NCBI RefSeq assembly: GCF_002251945.1
Contig: NZ_NDHW01000145.1
Location: 1 to 48,045 of the forward strand
Origin: Pseudanabaena sp. SR411
GTDB lineage: Bacteria > Cyanobacteriota > Cyanobacteriia > Pseudanabaenales > Pseudanabaenaceae
Reading direction: 5' to 3'
Length of the DNA: 48,045 bases
Shown one piece after another: positions 1 through 8,033 of the stretch. Below the pieces are notes generated by a model. The model made no database searches, had not been told where the DNA came from, and saw only the letters and a program-made list of their open reading frames with translations. Every line of letters starts with the position of its first letter. The first letter of the stretch is position 1. A program made the translations under genes and the position numbers.

Positions 1-116
1 AAAAGTATTTGTATCTCTATGTAGCCATGTTTGAGTGGTCATACAATCTACGTTGGATTGATTTTGACTTCCTGCGTCGTCTTCTTTTTCCTCCTTCCAC
101 CTATTTCCCTAGATGA

Positions 117-413
117 GCGGAAACCGTTACTGCTGAATTAGTATTTGATGAAAAACGCGATCGCTATTTGTTAGTTCATGTTGGTTGGCAAGGCGCTCGG
201 CGAATTTACGGCTGTCCTATGCAGATTGACATTATTGATAACAAAGTTTGGCTACAACATAACTGTACTGAAGTATTTGTCGATCAAGAACTCATTGCTA
301 GAGGCATACCCGAAGACGACATGGTGCTAGGAATACAATCACCTCGTATCCGTGAATTAGTAGCTGTCAAAAAACAAAATGCAATAGTTGAGTCAATTCC
401 TTTTAGAAATTAG
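117..413 (+). pseudogene. XisI-family protein remnant, N-terminus missing
   Basis: The reading frame from about 117 to 413 matches the XisI family (element excision controlling factor) through the conserved VGWQG, RRIYGC, IDIIDNKVW and IPEDDMVLG blocks. XisI proteins are usually about 110 residues; here the first 25-30 are absent. The frame runs back to a TGA at 114-116 without an ATG. The only start-like codon is a TTG at 168, which lies inside the conserved core, so a normal protein is unlikely. The upstream partner xisH is not visible in the window. The same frame beyond the stop holds a 29-codon ATG ORF (27-116) that does not resemble an XisI N-terminus, so a rearrangement is more likely than a point mutation. 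XisH/XisI pairs are often scattered as accessory genes in cyanobacteria. Confidence 0.75.
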
Positions 414-441
414 ATCAATTGGATAAGGAATCAATAAGCAA

Positions 442-519
442 CTACTTCTTCTTGCTAAACCAAAGCTCCAAATCAGCAATACTCTCAAAATCCAAAATCG
501 CCTCCGCCAGACTCTCTAA
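442..519 (-). pseudogene. C-terminal remnant of a DUF4351/Rpn-like protein
   Basis: Reading the minus strand from 519 down to the TAG at 444-442 gives 25 codons containing LESLAEAILDF followed by ADLELWF. This resembles the C-terminal signature of cyanobacterial DUF4351-containing proteins, often joined to Rpn/PD-(D/E)XK domains. An in-frame TAG (525-523) lies just upstream, and no further similarity is visible in any frame. It is therefore probably a decayed tail. It faces the xisI remnant, so this end of the window is a small graveyard of accessory genes. The family name rests on motif memory only. Confidence 0.5.
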
Positions 520-691
520 ACGCTAACTCTTGAGGTTGTACTTGAATGGAATTGACTTGCCAAATAGTTGCTGCAATTCTAAAAGTGAATTTTTTAAGTT
601 GCATAGATATGCCCAATCGTAAACAAGCCTAAAAAGGATTATGATCAGCAAGCCTCGACTTACTGATCAAACGTTTTAAACCCAAGCCACC

Positions 692-1588
692 ATGCTAAGT
701 TCGACTAAAGAACTTCTAGAAACCGCCCGCCGCAACTCCTATGCGATCGGAGCCTTTAACATTTACAACTTAGAAGGCGTAAAAGCCGTAGTCAACGCCG
801 CCGAAATTAGTCGCAGTCCCGCCATGCTGCAACTACACCCTAGCGCCCTCATCTATGGCAAACTTCCCCTAGTCAAATTGTGCATCGAAGCCGCCAAATT
901 TGCCAAAGTACCAATCTCCATTCACCTCGATCACAGCACTTCCGCTGGCGATATTCGCTTGGCGCTAGATGCAGGCGTGCGGTCAATTATGGCGGATGGC
1001 TCACCTATGTCCTACAAAGAGAATTTAAAATTTACGAGAGACATGACCGCTCTTTCCCACAAATTCCATGCTGTTGTCGAAGCCGAAATTGGCAGAATTA
1101 GTGGAACTGAAGATGGACTGACGATCGCCGAAAAAGAAGCCAAAATGACCGATCCCATCCAAGCCTTGGAATTTGTGCAGCAAACCAAAGTTGATGCGAT
1201 CGCCGTCACCATCGGAAACGTACATGGCGAATATAAAAGCCCACCCCGTCTTGATTTTGATCGTCTCGAAAAAATCCGTAACCTAGTTGACATTCCCTTA
1301 GTTCTGCATGGTGCATCGGGGTTACCTGCGGAAATGATCCAGAGATCGATTCAATTGGGAGTCTGCAAATTTAACGTGAATACAGAAGTCCGCCAAGCCT
1401 ATATGCAAGCCCTGAAATTAGAAATCTGTGGCGATAGTCCCAAGGACTTGTTAGAGATCGCAGGTGAAGCGATCGCTGCCATGCAAGAAGTGATCACCGA
1501 AAAGCTCAGCCTCTTTGGTTCCGTAGGTAAAGCCCATTTACATGACACACCCTACGCCGCAATGTTATCTAGCCAAGCCTATCAATAA
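692..1588 (+). CDS. Class II fructose/tagatose-bisphosphate aldolase family protein
   Basis: This 298-residue TIM-barrel protein belongs to the class II, zinc-dependent ketose-bisphosphate aldolase family, which reversibly cleaves a ketose 1,6-bisphosphate to DHAP and an aldehyde. The expected motifs are present in order: HLDHS with the catalytic Asp80 and zinc ligand His81, EAEIG near 130, GNVHGEYK with His178, LHGASG with His206, and KFNVNTEVR near 227. At about 300 residues it is shorter than the main Calvin-cycle class II aldolase of cyanobacteria (about 360) and closer to GatY/KbaY/FbaA type B enzymes, so the exact substrate (fructose or tagatose bisphosphate, or another) is open. The ATG start is followed directly by the family N-terminus (LSSTKELLETA). 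A small membrane-protein gene starts 7 bp after its stop and may be co-transcribed. Confidence 0.88.
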   Translation: MLSSTKELLETARRNSYAIGAFNIYNLEGVKAVVNAAEISRSPAMLQLHPSALIYGKLPLVKLCIEAAKFAKVPISIHLDHSTSAGDIRLALDAGVRSIMADGSPMSYKENLKFTRDMTALSHKFHAVVEAEIGRISGTEDGLTIAEKEAKMTDPIQALEFVQQTKVDAIAVTIGNVHGEYKSPPRLDFDRLEKIRNLVDIPLVLHGASGLPAEMIQRSIQLGVCKFNVNTEVRQAYMQALKLEICGDSPKDLLEIAGEAIAAMQEVITEKLSLFGSVGKAHLHDTPYAAMLSSQAYQ

Positions 1589-1595
1589 AAAAGTC

Positions 1596-2243
1596 ATGAA
1601 CAGTCAACCAGAAAACCAATTACAATTAGACAAATTTAAAAATATATTGCTCGAATCTCTTCAGATTCCAGTCAAAATTGCTTCTCAATCTATTAACAGT
1701 ATTATCGTTTTACTGGTTATCAATCTTATTTCTGCGGCTTGGTTAGCTTTCTTTGTTTGGCATAAATTTAATGTAGGTATTGTTTGGACTCTAATCATTA
1801 CTCTGATTATTTGTTTCCCTTCTTATACCCTCAAAAATCTATACTCAACCTTGAAAGAAGTGATCGGATTACCTGAAAAAATCGTCACTTTCTTTCAAAC
1901 AGGTAAAGGTAAATTCGCAGAATTCTATGACGCTCATGACAGAGTACTAGCAAATTCTCAGGAGAAGCTAGGACAGGCGGCTGGCAAATCTTCCTTTGGT
2001 AAAAGTATCGGCTTCATATTTGCGATCGGTAAAAAATTGCGAGATTGGTTTCTGCTAGCCAAGCAATTAAGAGAGCTAAAGTCTCTGATGAGTGAATCTC
2101 AAGAACTTTTAGCTTTGACAGCCCAAGCGATGCTTTTAACCAATCCATTATTCCTATTTGGGGTGACGATCGCGACAGTGCTAGCTTTTGTATGGGCTTT
2201 TGTGGCTTTCGTGACTCTCATTATTTATTGTTTTGCAAGGTGA
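1596..2243 (+). CDS. Hypothetical membrane protein
   Basis: I do not recognise this 215-residue protein. The ATG at 1596, just after the aldolase stop at 1588, is preferred over in-frame codons inside the aldolase gene. Hydrophobic stretches near residues 30-75 look like two membrane helices, followed by a charged central region (about 80-160) with several Lys/Gly-rich segments. A strongly hydrophobic C-terminal stretch (about 180-212) could hold one or two more helices. The central region would lie on one side of the membrane. Close spacing suggests co-transcription with the aldolase. A long inverted repeat at 2329-2371 follows and may terminate the unit. No enzymatic motif is visible. Confidence 0.7.
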   Translation: MNSQPENQLQLDKFKNILLESLQIPVKIASQSINSIIVLLVINLISAAWLAFFVWHKFNVGIVWTLIITLIICFPSYTLKNLYSTLKEVIGLPEKIVTFFQTGKGKFAEFYDAHDRVLANSQEKLGQAAGKSSFGKSIGFIFAIGKKLRDWFLLAKQLRELKSLMSESQELLALTAQAMLLTNPLFLFGVTIATVLAFVWAFVAFVTLIIYCFAR

Positions 2244-2328
2244 TGTCGCCCAAGGCATTCATCCCATAGTGCTAGGATTTATACTAGATCTGCTACCTAC
2301 AGCAATTGCAATACAAACTAACCATAAA

Positions 2329-2371
2329 GAAATTTTTGAAAGCGTTGTGAAACAACGCTTTCAAAAATTTC
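2329..2371. terminator. Perfect 20-bp inverted repeat, GAA loop
   Basis: The arms at 2329-2348 and 2352-2371 are perfectly complementary around a 3-nt loop. The core TTTTTGAAAGCGTTG recurs in hairpins at 9700, 10655, 24491 and, in variant form, 32109. It may terminate the membrane-protein transcript, but its membership of a repeat family suggests a REP-like element. Confidence 0.8.
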
Positions 2372-2438
2372 CTTGGTTTGGGTTTAAACGCAAAGCCCTG
2401 TAATATCTTCTCCAATACTTCGCCTAAACGCATACGTT

Positions 2439-3923
2439 ATGACTGCAAACGCCCCGACTAAAACCAAGACACAATACGAAGCCGTCATTGGTTTAGAAAC
2501 CCACTGCCAGTTGACCACAAACTCCAAAATCTTTTGTAACTGCTCAACCCAGTTTGGCTCCACCCCCAATACCAATGTTTGTCCTGTCTGTCTGGGAATG
2601 CCGGGGGTACTGCCCGTTCTTAACGAAAAAGTGTTGGAATATGCCGTCAAAGCTGGACTAGCCCTAAATTGCCAAATTGCGCCCCACAGTAAATTCGATC
2701 GCAAACAATATTTTTATCCCGATCTTCCCAAAAACTATCAAGTTTCCCAATACGACTTACCGATCGCTGAGCATGGCTGGCTCGAAATTCAATTAGAAGA
2801 TGGCAGTACTAAGCGCATCGGCATTACCCGTCTGCATATGGAAGAGGATGCAGGTAAATTGGTGCATGGTGGTAGCGATCGCCTCTCAGGTTCTAGCCAC
2901 TCCTTAGTAGACTATAACCGTACAGGTGTCCCCCTGTGCGAAATTGTATCCGAACCAGATATGCGATCGGGTGCAGAAGCCGCCGCCTATGCTCAAGAAC
3001 TACGGCGGATTATGCGCTATCTGGGTGTTTGCGATGGCAACATGCAAGAAGGCTCGCTTCGTTGTGATGTAAATATCTCTGTGCGCCCAGTCGGTCAAGA
3101 GAAATTTGGCACAAAGGTAGAAATCAAAAACATGAACTCCTTTAATGCCATTCAAAGAGCGATCGATTTTGAAATTAATCGTCAAATAGAAGCTCTTGAA
3201 ACTGGTAATGAAACCATTAAACAAGAAACTCGCCTTTGGGAAGAAAATTCTCAACGCACAATCAGTATGCGTTCTAAGGAAGGAGCCAGCGATTATCGCT
3301 ATTTTCCTGAGCCTGATCTCATGGCGATCGAGGTTCCCACGACTACGTTAGCGCGATATCGTTCCGAGCTTCCCACCCTACCAGCGTCTCATCGTCAACG
3401 CTATCGAGAAGAGTTTGGACTAACTCCCTATGATGCAGCGCTAATTGCCGACGATCGCAGTATTGCCGAGTTCTTTGATGCGACGATCCTCACAGGTGCA
3501 GAACCCAAGCAAGTCTTTAACTGGGTGATGGGCGACATTACCGCCTATCTCAATGAGAACAAGCTCAAGATCGCCGATATTGCCCTTAAGCCTACGATAT
3601 TAGGCGAAATGATCGGTCTAATTTCCGACGGTACAATCAGCAGCAAAATTGCGAAGGATATCTTACCTGAACTGATTGTCAAAGGTGGCTCAGTCAAAGA
3701 TCTTGTGGCAGCTAAAGGCTTAACTGTCCTCGCTGGTGCAGAATTGGAGAAAATCATTGATGAGATTATTGCTGCTAATCCCAAGGAAGTAGAACAATAC
3801 AAAGCTGGAAAAACTAAGCTATTAGGCTTCTTTGTCGGACAAACAATGAAGAAAACCCAAGGACGTGCCGAACCCCAATCAACCAATAAATTGATTGCTG
3901 ATAAGTTAAGTGCCTCGGCGTAA
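2439..3923 (+). CDS. gatB: Asp-tRNA(Asn)/Glu-tRNA(Gln) amidotransferase subunit B
   Basis: GatB is the tRNA-binding and kinase subunit of the GatCAB complex. The complex converts mischarged Glu-tRNA(Gln), and where needed Asp-tRNA(Asn), to the amidated form in the cytoplasm. The 494-residue length is normal. Signatures include GLETHCQL near residue 18, the zinc-type cysteines Cys33, Cys35, Cys48 and Cys51 (ending CPVCLGMPG), the block KFDRKQYFYPDLPKNYQ, and TRLHMEEDAGK. The C-terminal YqeY-like tail domain (about 340-490) contributes to tRNA recognition. The ATG start leaves a 12-residue extension before the conserved core. gatA and gatC are not in this window; scattered gat genes are usual in cyanobacteria. 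Confidence 0.97.
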   Translation: MTANAPTKTKTQYEAVIGLETHCQLTTNSKIFCNCSTQFGSTPNTNVCPVCLGMPGVLPVLNEKVLEYAVKAGLALNCQIAPHSKFDRKQYFYPDLPKNYQVSQYDLPIAEHGWLEIQLEDGSTKRIGITRLHMEEDAGKLVHGGSDRLSGSSHSLVDYNRTGVPLCEIVSEPDMRSGAEAAAYAQELRRIMRYLGVCDGNMQEGSLRCDVNISVRPVGQEKFGTKVEIKNMNSFNAIQRAIDFEINRQIEALETGNETIKQETRLWEENSQRTISMRSKEGASDYRYFPEPDLMAIEVPTTTLARYRSELPTLPASHRQRYREEFGLTPYDAALIADDRSIAEFFDATILTGAEPKQVFNWVMGDITAYLNENKLKIADIALKPTILGEMIGLISDGTISSKIAKDILPELIVKGGSVKDLVAAKGLTVLAGAELEKIIDEIIAANPKEVEQYKAGKTKLLGFFVGQTMKKTQGRAEPQSTNKLIADKLSASA

Positions 3924-3954
3924 TTACAGCGCAAAGTGATGTCATTTAAACCAA

Positions 3955-3998
3955 GAGACTTTTTAAAATTGTGGTGAACCACAATTTTAAAAAGTCTC
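3955..3998. terminator. 21-bp inverted repeat downstream of gatB
   Basis: Arms 3955-3975 and 3978-3998 are perfectly complementary with a 2-nt centre. The left flank contains ACAGCGC and AAACCAAG, the same flanks seen beside the hairpins at 9700 and 24491, so it is probably a member of the same repeat family. Its position 30 bp after the gatB stop fits a terminator role. Confidence 0.75.
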
Positions 3999-4011
3999 AG
4001 AAAATGTTGGG

Positions 4012-4040
4012 TGAGATGTGGCACACAGCGCCACATCTCA
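4012..4040. terminator. 11-bp hairpin followed by a T-rich run
   Basis: Arms 4012-4022 and 4030-4040 (core GAGATGTGGC) pair around a 7-nt loop and are followed by TCTTTTTAGG. The shape fits a Rho-independent terminator for gatB. Confidence 0.55.
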
Positions 4041-4201
4041 TCTTTTTAGGTAATGATTCACTAGAAGGCAAGGTACTGTATTCTGGTATAGGTAAGTCTT
4101 GCAAAGTAGCCGTGATTAGGCTGCTCTGACTATTCTTGATAAGATATTCCAATATTTTTTGTTGAATTTTTTGCTATTTATTTTATTTAATCCCTTTAAT
4201 C

Positions 4202-4750
4202 ATGCTTAAACGCGCTGTTTCTATCTTACTTGTGGTCTTTTCTCTGTTTCTTACCAGTTGTGCTAGTACACCCACCAGTGGACTTGTGCCATTTGCAGAT
4301 AGTAAAGATGGCTATAGATTTTTATATCCCAATGGCTGGACAGAAACTAAAGGTAATTCGGCGATCGATATTTTGTTTCACGACATTATTGAGCCTTCAG
4401 AAAATGTATCGGTTGCGATTAGTAAGCTCGAAACAGTGAAAACCCTTGAAGAGATTGGTGAGCCTGAGGCGATCGGTTTGCGGGTGCAGCAACGTGTCGT
4501 TGCGCCAGAAGGTTCTGGTCGTCAGGCAAAGTTGCTTAGTGCGACTCAGAAAGAATCGGGTGATCGCAACTATTACATTTTTGAGTATGCAGTTCAGCGC
4601 TTACAAGGCGAACCTCGCCATGATCTTGTAACTGTATCTACAAATCGTGGCAATCTTTATACCCTTAGTATTTCTAGTTCCGAAAGACGTTGGGACAAAG
4701 TCAAAGATTTGTTCGCTAGAGTTGCCAAATCTTTCACCATTGACGAATAG
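4202..4750 (+). CDS. PsbP/CyanoP-type photosystem II lipoprotein
   Basis: This 182-residue protein has a lipoprotein signal peptide (hydrophobic residues 6-18, lipobox LTSC with Cys20) and then a PsbP-fold domain starting GLVPFADSKDGYRFLYPNGW. That block is characteristic of CyanoP and PsbP, the extrinsic subunits or assembly factors on the lumenal side of photosystem II. The length matches CyanoP (about 185). The mature protein should be lipid-anchored in the thylakoid membrane facing the lumen. Other PsbP-domain paralogues exist in cyanobacteria, so calling it the principal CyanoP is probable but not certain. It is followed on the same strand after 29 bp by the response-regulator phosphatase; functional linkage is not implied. 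Confidence 0.88.
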   Translation: MLKRAVSILLVVFSLFLTSCASTPTSGLVPFADSKDGYRFLYPNGWTETKGNSAIDILFHDIIEPSENVSVAISKLETVKTLEEIGEPEAIGLRVQQRVVAPEGSGRQAKLLSATQKESGDRNYYIFEYAVQRLQGEPRHDLVTVSTNRGNLYTLSISSSERRWDKVKDLFARVAKSFTIDE

Positions 4751-4779
4751 CAACACATATCTTTGTAAGCTTGGACAAT

Positions 4780-5934
4780 ATGCTTCAAATTCTCGTCATT
4801 GATGATGATCCTACGATCAGGATGACTCTTCAGAGGTTTCTCAAGAGTCAAGGCTATGATGTGATTGTTGCTAAGGATGGGCAAGAGGGTTTAGCTAAGG
4901 CGAGGGAAATGCATCCATCTTTAATCATTTGCGATTGGATGATGCCGATCATTGATGGTCTAGAGGTATGTCGTCAGGTAAAGAGCAACCCTGACTTAGC
5001 TAACATCTATCTAATTTTGCTAACAGCCCGTGACCAAGAAGGTGACTTGGTGCGCGGTTTAGACATGGGTGCAGATGACTTTTTAGGCAAGCCGCCCCGC
5101 ATTAACGAGTTACGCGCAAGGGTAAGAGCAGGGCTAAGACTTTATCAAGCCACCGAAGAAATCCAAAGGCAAAAGAGATTAATCGAACAAGAGTTAGCTC
5201 AAGCTTCGCAATATGTGCGATCGCTTTTGCCTGCACCACTCGAAGGTGATGTGTCGATTCAGTCTAGTTTTTTGCCATCGACACAGCTTGGCGGTGATAG
5301 CTTCGACTATTTTTGGCTAGATAGTGACCATCTAGCCCTTTATTTACTAGATGTCTCAGGGCATGGAGTTGGCTCGGCCCTTTTATCAGTATCAGTTTTA
5401 AATCTGATGCGTACTCGTAGCTTAAGACGGAGTAGAACATCGCAAGACACAACTAATTTTTATAATCCTAGTGAAGTATTAAGTGATCTCAATAATACTT
5501 TTCAGATGGCTGTACATAATGAAATGTACTTTACGATCTGGTATGGCGTATATGATAAGCGCACCCACACATTAGTTTATGCTAGTGGTGGACATCCTCC
5601 TGCGGTACTAATTTCTAATCAAGAAATCCCTAAAATCAAGTTACTAAAAACTGCTGGATTACCCATTGGCATGATGCCTGATATTGACTATCAAGAGCAA
5701 GTTTGTGAGATTGATACTAGTAGCAGGTTATATCTATTTAGCGATGGGGTTTACGAGATTCCTCAAGAGAATGACAGTATTTGGGGATTTAATGCTTTGA
5801 TTGATACATTTATCAGGATTCCCAGCGATCGCCATTCGCGCATTGAGCATATATTAACCTGCGTTAAAGCCGCAGCTAATAATCGTCCTTTTGAAGATGA
5901 TTTATCGCTATTAGAAGTCGAGTTTCACATTTAA
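4780..5934 (+). CDS. Response regulator with SpoIIE/PP2C phosphatase output
   Basis: The protein (384 residues from the ATG at 4780; a TTG at 4771 is also in frame) has an N-terminal receiver domain with the acidic pocket DDD at 8-10, phospho-acceptor Asp52 in ICDWMMP and a conserved GKP lysine near residue 106. A helical linker (about 120-150) joins it to a SpoIIE-type PP2M/PP2C serine phosphatase domain (about 155-384), with metal-binding motifs around GGDSFDYFWL, LLDVSGHGVGSAL, ASGGHPP and LFSDGVYE. It matches the RsbU/RssB-like class, in which phosphorylation of the receiver controls dephosphorylation of an anti-anti-sigma (STAS) protein. A STAS gene lies 250 bp downstream on the opposite strand, so a partner-switching pair is plausible. 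No RsbW-like kinase is seen nearby. Confidence 0.93.
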   Translation: MLQILVIDDDPTIRMTLQRFLKSQGYDVIVAKDGQEGLAKAREMHPSLIICDWMMPIIDGLEVCRQVKSNPDLANIYLILLTARDQEGDLVRGLDMGADDFLGKPPRINELRARVRAGLRLYQATEEIQRQKRLIEQELAQASQYVRSLLPAPLEGDVSIQSSFLPSTQLGGDSFDYFWLDSDHLALYLLDVSGHGVGSALLSVSVLNLMRTRSLRRSRTSQDTTNFYNPSEVLSDLNNTFQMAVHNEMYFTIWYGVYDKRTHTLVYASGGHPPAVLISNQEIPKIKLLKTAGLPIGMMPDIDYQEQVCEIDTSSRLYLFSDGVYEIPQENDSIWGFNALIDTFIRIPSDRHSRIEHILTCVKAAANNRPFEDDLSLLEVEFHI

Positions 5935-5970
5935 GAAAGTAGGTGGGCGCAAAGCGCCCACCTACTTTCT
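5934..5970. terminator. 17-bp GC-rich hairpin at the phosphatase stop codon
   Basis: Arms 5934-5950 and 5954-5970 are perfectly complementary around an AAA loop and overlap the last base of the stop codon. This is a strong terminator candidate and the first of three palindromes stacked in 240 bp. Confidence 0.8.
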
Positions 5971-6168
5971 AACCCAATAGGAGAAAGGCGGTGCGAAGCG
6001 CCGCCTTTCTCCTATTGGGTTTTGATTACGTCCTAACACAATTGTCGGCTGCTATAGCTATAGCCATTCTTGTTAGGACATAAAACCCAAATAGTGTGAG
6101 GCGGCGCTTTGCGCCGCCTCACACTATTTGGGTTTTGATTTGTCCTGATACAGGTGGCTATAGCTATA
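5971..6168. repeat. Two joined copies of a palindromic repeat element
   Basis: The first unit is a 21-bp inverted repeat (5971-5991 with 6001-6021) beginning AACCCAATAG. The second is a longer element (about 6051-6168) centred on a perfect palindrome from AAACCCAAATAGTGTG to its complement. Both have a right flank of the form GGGTTTTGAT...GTCCT...GGCTATAGCTATA, and the second also has GCTATAGCTATAG on its left. A near-identical second copy lies at 29674-29790, and its GCGGCGC core recurs at 23619-23677. The pattern suggests a mobile or amplified REP/MITE-like family. Confidence 0.8.
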
Positions 6169-6183
6169 TTGCTATAAATATAT

Positions 6184-6507
6184 TTAATTTAAGGTTGCAT
6201 TAAATTCGTCAACGGTTGGATAGATTTTAAAAATCTTGGTCATGCTAGTAAGTTCAAATAGCATTTGAACTTGATCGTTAGCACCACAAATCACCATATC
6301 CCCATCACTGTTACGGATTGCCTTGAGAGCTGAGACTAATGCACCTAATCCAGAACTATCCATAAAAGTAATCTCTTGTAGATCAACTAATAAATATTTT
6401 GGAGGAGTTGGGACTGAGGCAATATCATTAACTTGGCGACGAAAATCAGCCGCAGTTGTGACATCCAACCTTCCTGAAGGCTGTATAACTTTTACTTGAT
6501 TACTCAT
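6184..6507 (-). CDS. STAS-domain anti-sigma factor antagonist
   Basis: This 107-residue single-domain protein has the SpoIIAA/RsbV fold signature: GRLDVTTAADFRRQ at about 12-25, the central strand YLLVDLQEITF and the loop MDSSGLGAL. The loop contains the Ser51-Ser52 pair; by analogy with SpoIIAA the second serine is the phosphorylated one. Such proteins release a sigma factor or another partner when dephosphorylated by a SpoIIE-type phosphatase, and bind an HPK-type kinase. The response-regulator phosphatase at 4780-5934 converges on it, separated by repeats, which makes it a candidate substrate. The ATG is followed directly by the conserved N-terminus, and the length is normal. Confidence 0.93.
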   Translation of the reverse strand: MSNQVKVIQPSGRLDVTTAADFRRQVNDIASVPTPPKYLLVDLQEITFMDSSGLGALVSALKAIRNSDGDMVICGANDQVQMLFELTSMTKIFKIYPTVDEFNATLN

Positions 6508-6574
6508 TGATTTTTTCTTGGCTTTAAAGATTTAGTTTGAGAATTGCAGAAATAATGATTAGCGATCAAGTCTT

Positions 6575-6769
6575 ATACCAAAACACAGAATGCTACGCGG
6601 TTTTGTGTTTTTAAAACCCTTACTGGATTTGATTTTTAATTCACAAAATTGTTGTCAGGGTTCTGCAATTTAATAAACAACCCGATTTGTGATATCGCGG
6701 CGAAACTTCGCCATCATAAATCGGTTCCTTATTTTACGGCGAAGCCCTTACACTTTTGTGAATTGGTAT
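6575..6769. repeat. Composite inverted-repeat element in a 378-bp gene-free gap
   Basis: This stretch between the STAS and Mrp genes has nested inverted repeats. ATACCAA (6575-6581) faces TTGGTAT (6763-6769). AATTCACAAAA (6638-6648) faces TTTTGTGAATT (6754-6764). AAAACACA (6580-6587) faces TGTGTTTT (6604-6611). A small GGCGAAACTTCGCC hairpin sits in the centre. No coding region is credible. A MITE-like or structured element is likely. Promoters for the divergent genes must lie at its edges, but I cannot place them. Confidence 0.5.
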
Positions 6770-6885
6770 TAAAGGGAAGTTTCTTCATAAGCATAAATCT
6801 TTATCGATTATTTTTGCTCTTATTTGGGCTTTAATGAAATCTTGGCAGTATTAAGCAATTTTTTAATTTTGAACTCTATAAATCT

Positions 6886-7965
6886 ATGGCTGATTTACCC
6901 GATTTGCAAGCGATCCAAAACGTATTAAATCCTATTGTCGATCCTGATCGCCAAAAAAGCATTATCGAACTAAATATGGTGCGCGATATCGCCATTAAGT
7001 CCAATGGGGTGGTCAGTTTCACTTTGTTGCTGAACGATCCCAATAGTCCTAAACGCGATCCTTTAATCCAAGAATGTAAAGACGCGATTAAGGCGATCGC
7101 CTCTGTCACCGATGTTTGGGTCAAGGTAATTGCCGATAGCCCCGTTGTGGCAACACCTGTACCACCGACAAACGCTTTGCAAGGTATTGAGGGCGTAAAG
7201 TATGTCCTTGCGATTTCCAGTGGCAAAGGCGGTGTGGGTAAAACCTCAGTAGCAGTAAATGTTGCTGTGGCTCTGGCGGACATGGGCGCAAAGGTCGGCA
7301 TTCTCGACGCAGATATCTACGGACCGAATGTACCTGTAATGCTGGGTATGGAGGCTGCTCAAGTCAAAGTAGTAAAAGCGGAAAATGGCGCAGATGTGGT
7401 GGAGCCAGCCTTTAACTATGGGGTGAAAATGATCTCAATGGCATTTTTGATTGCCAAGGATCAGCCTGTGGTTTGGCGTGGTCCCATGCTCAATGGTGTG
7501 ATTCGTCAGTTTCTCTATCAGGCAAACTGGGGCGAACTTGATTATTTAATTGTGGATATGCCCCCTGGGACTGGAGACGCGCAGTTGACGCTCACGCAGT
7601 CAGTACCTCTCGCAGGAGCCGTAATCGTAACAACCCCACAGACTGTTTCACTCTTAGACTCGCGCAAAGGTTTAAAAATGTTTCAAAACATGGGTATTCC
7701 TGTCTTGGGCATTGTCGAGAATATGAGTTATTTCATCCCGCCCGATCTGCCCGATCGCCAATACGACATTTTTGGCTCTGGGGGCGGCAAAAAAACCTCC
7801 GATGAGCTAGGCGTGGATTTACTCGGTTGTGTACCGCTAGAAATTGGTCTGCGCGAAGGTGGCGATCGCGGTGTCCCAATTGTGTTAGGTCATCCTGAGT
7901 CTGCCTCGGCTAAAGCTTTAAGGGAGATTGCAAAAGCGATCGCAGCTAAAGTTCAAGCTAATTAA
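6886..7965 (+). CDS. mrp: Mrp/ApbC-type P-loop iron-sulfur cluster carrier
   Basis: This 359-residue protein has an N-terminal MIP18/DUF59 domain (about 5-95) and a MinD/Mrp ATPase domain. The deviant Walker A SGKGGVGKT lies near residue 112, followed by DADIYGPNVP, VDMPPGTGDAQLT and the ENMSYF block. Family members bind and transfer 4Fe-4S clusters to apo-proteins in the cytoplasm. Many Mrp/ApbC proteins have a CXXC pair after ENMS that helps bridge the cluster between subunits. Here that stretch reads ENMSYFIPPDLPDRQYDIF and has no cysteine, so cluster binding, if it occurs, must use other ligands. The length and single-gene arrangement are typical of cyanobacteria. A strong hairpin overlaps the stop. 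Confidence 0.93.
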   Translation: MADLPDLQAIQNVLNPIVDPDRQKSIIELNMVRDIAIKSNGVVSFTLLLNDPNSPKRDPLIQECKDAIKAIASVTDVWVKVIADSPVVATPVPPTNALQGIEGVKYVLAISSGKGGVGKTSVAVNVAVALADMGAKVGILDADIYGPNVPVMLGMEAAQVKVVKAENGADVVEPAFNYGVKMISMAFLIAKDQPVVWRGPMLNGVIRQFLYQANWGELDYLIVDMPPGTGDAQLTLTQSVPLAGAVIVTTPQTVSLLDSRKGLKMFQNMGIPVLGIVENMSYFIPPDLPDRQYDIFGSGGGKKTSDELGVDLLGCVPLEIGLREGGDRGVPIVLGHPESASAKALREIAKAIAAKVQAN

Positions 7966-8004
7966 GATAAGTGGCGGCGCTTCGCGCCGCCACTTATCTT
8001 AATT
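7960..8004. terminator. 21-bp perfect hairpin at the end of mrp
   Basis: Arms 7960-7980 and 7984-8004 are perfectly complementary around TTC, with a GC-rich top (GGCGGCGC) and AT-rich base. It overlaps the mrp stop and faces the purH end, so it could terminate transcription from both sides. Confidence 0.85.
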
Positions 8005-8033
8005 AAAATTTGCGACCCCGTGGGGCGCAAGTT

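Noticed and set aside
3545-4036. A 163-codon open frame on the minus strand across the 3' end of gatB
   Set aside because: It overlaps gatB almost completely, has no recognisable motif, and gatB is a certain gene in the other strand.
4230-4631. Alternate-frame open frames inside the PsbP-like gene
   Set aside because: They have no motifs, while the main frame shows a signal peptide and the PsbP pattern.
5971-6168. CRISPR array
   Set aside because: Repeats are palindromic elements joined back to back and not evenly spaced units with unique spacers; no cas gene is present.
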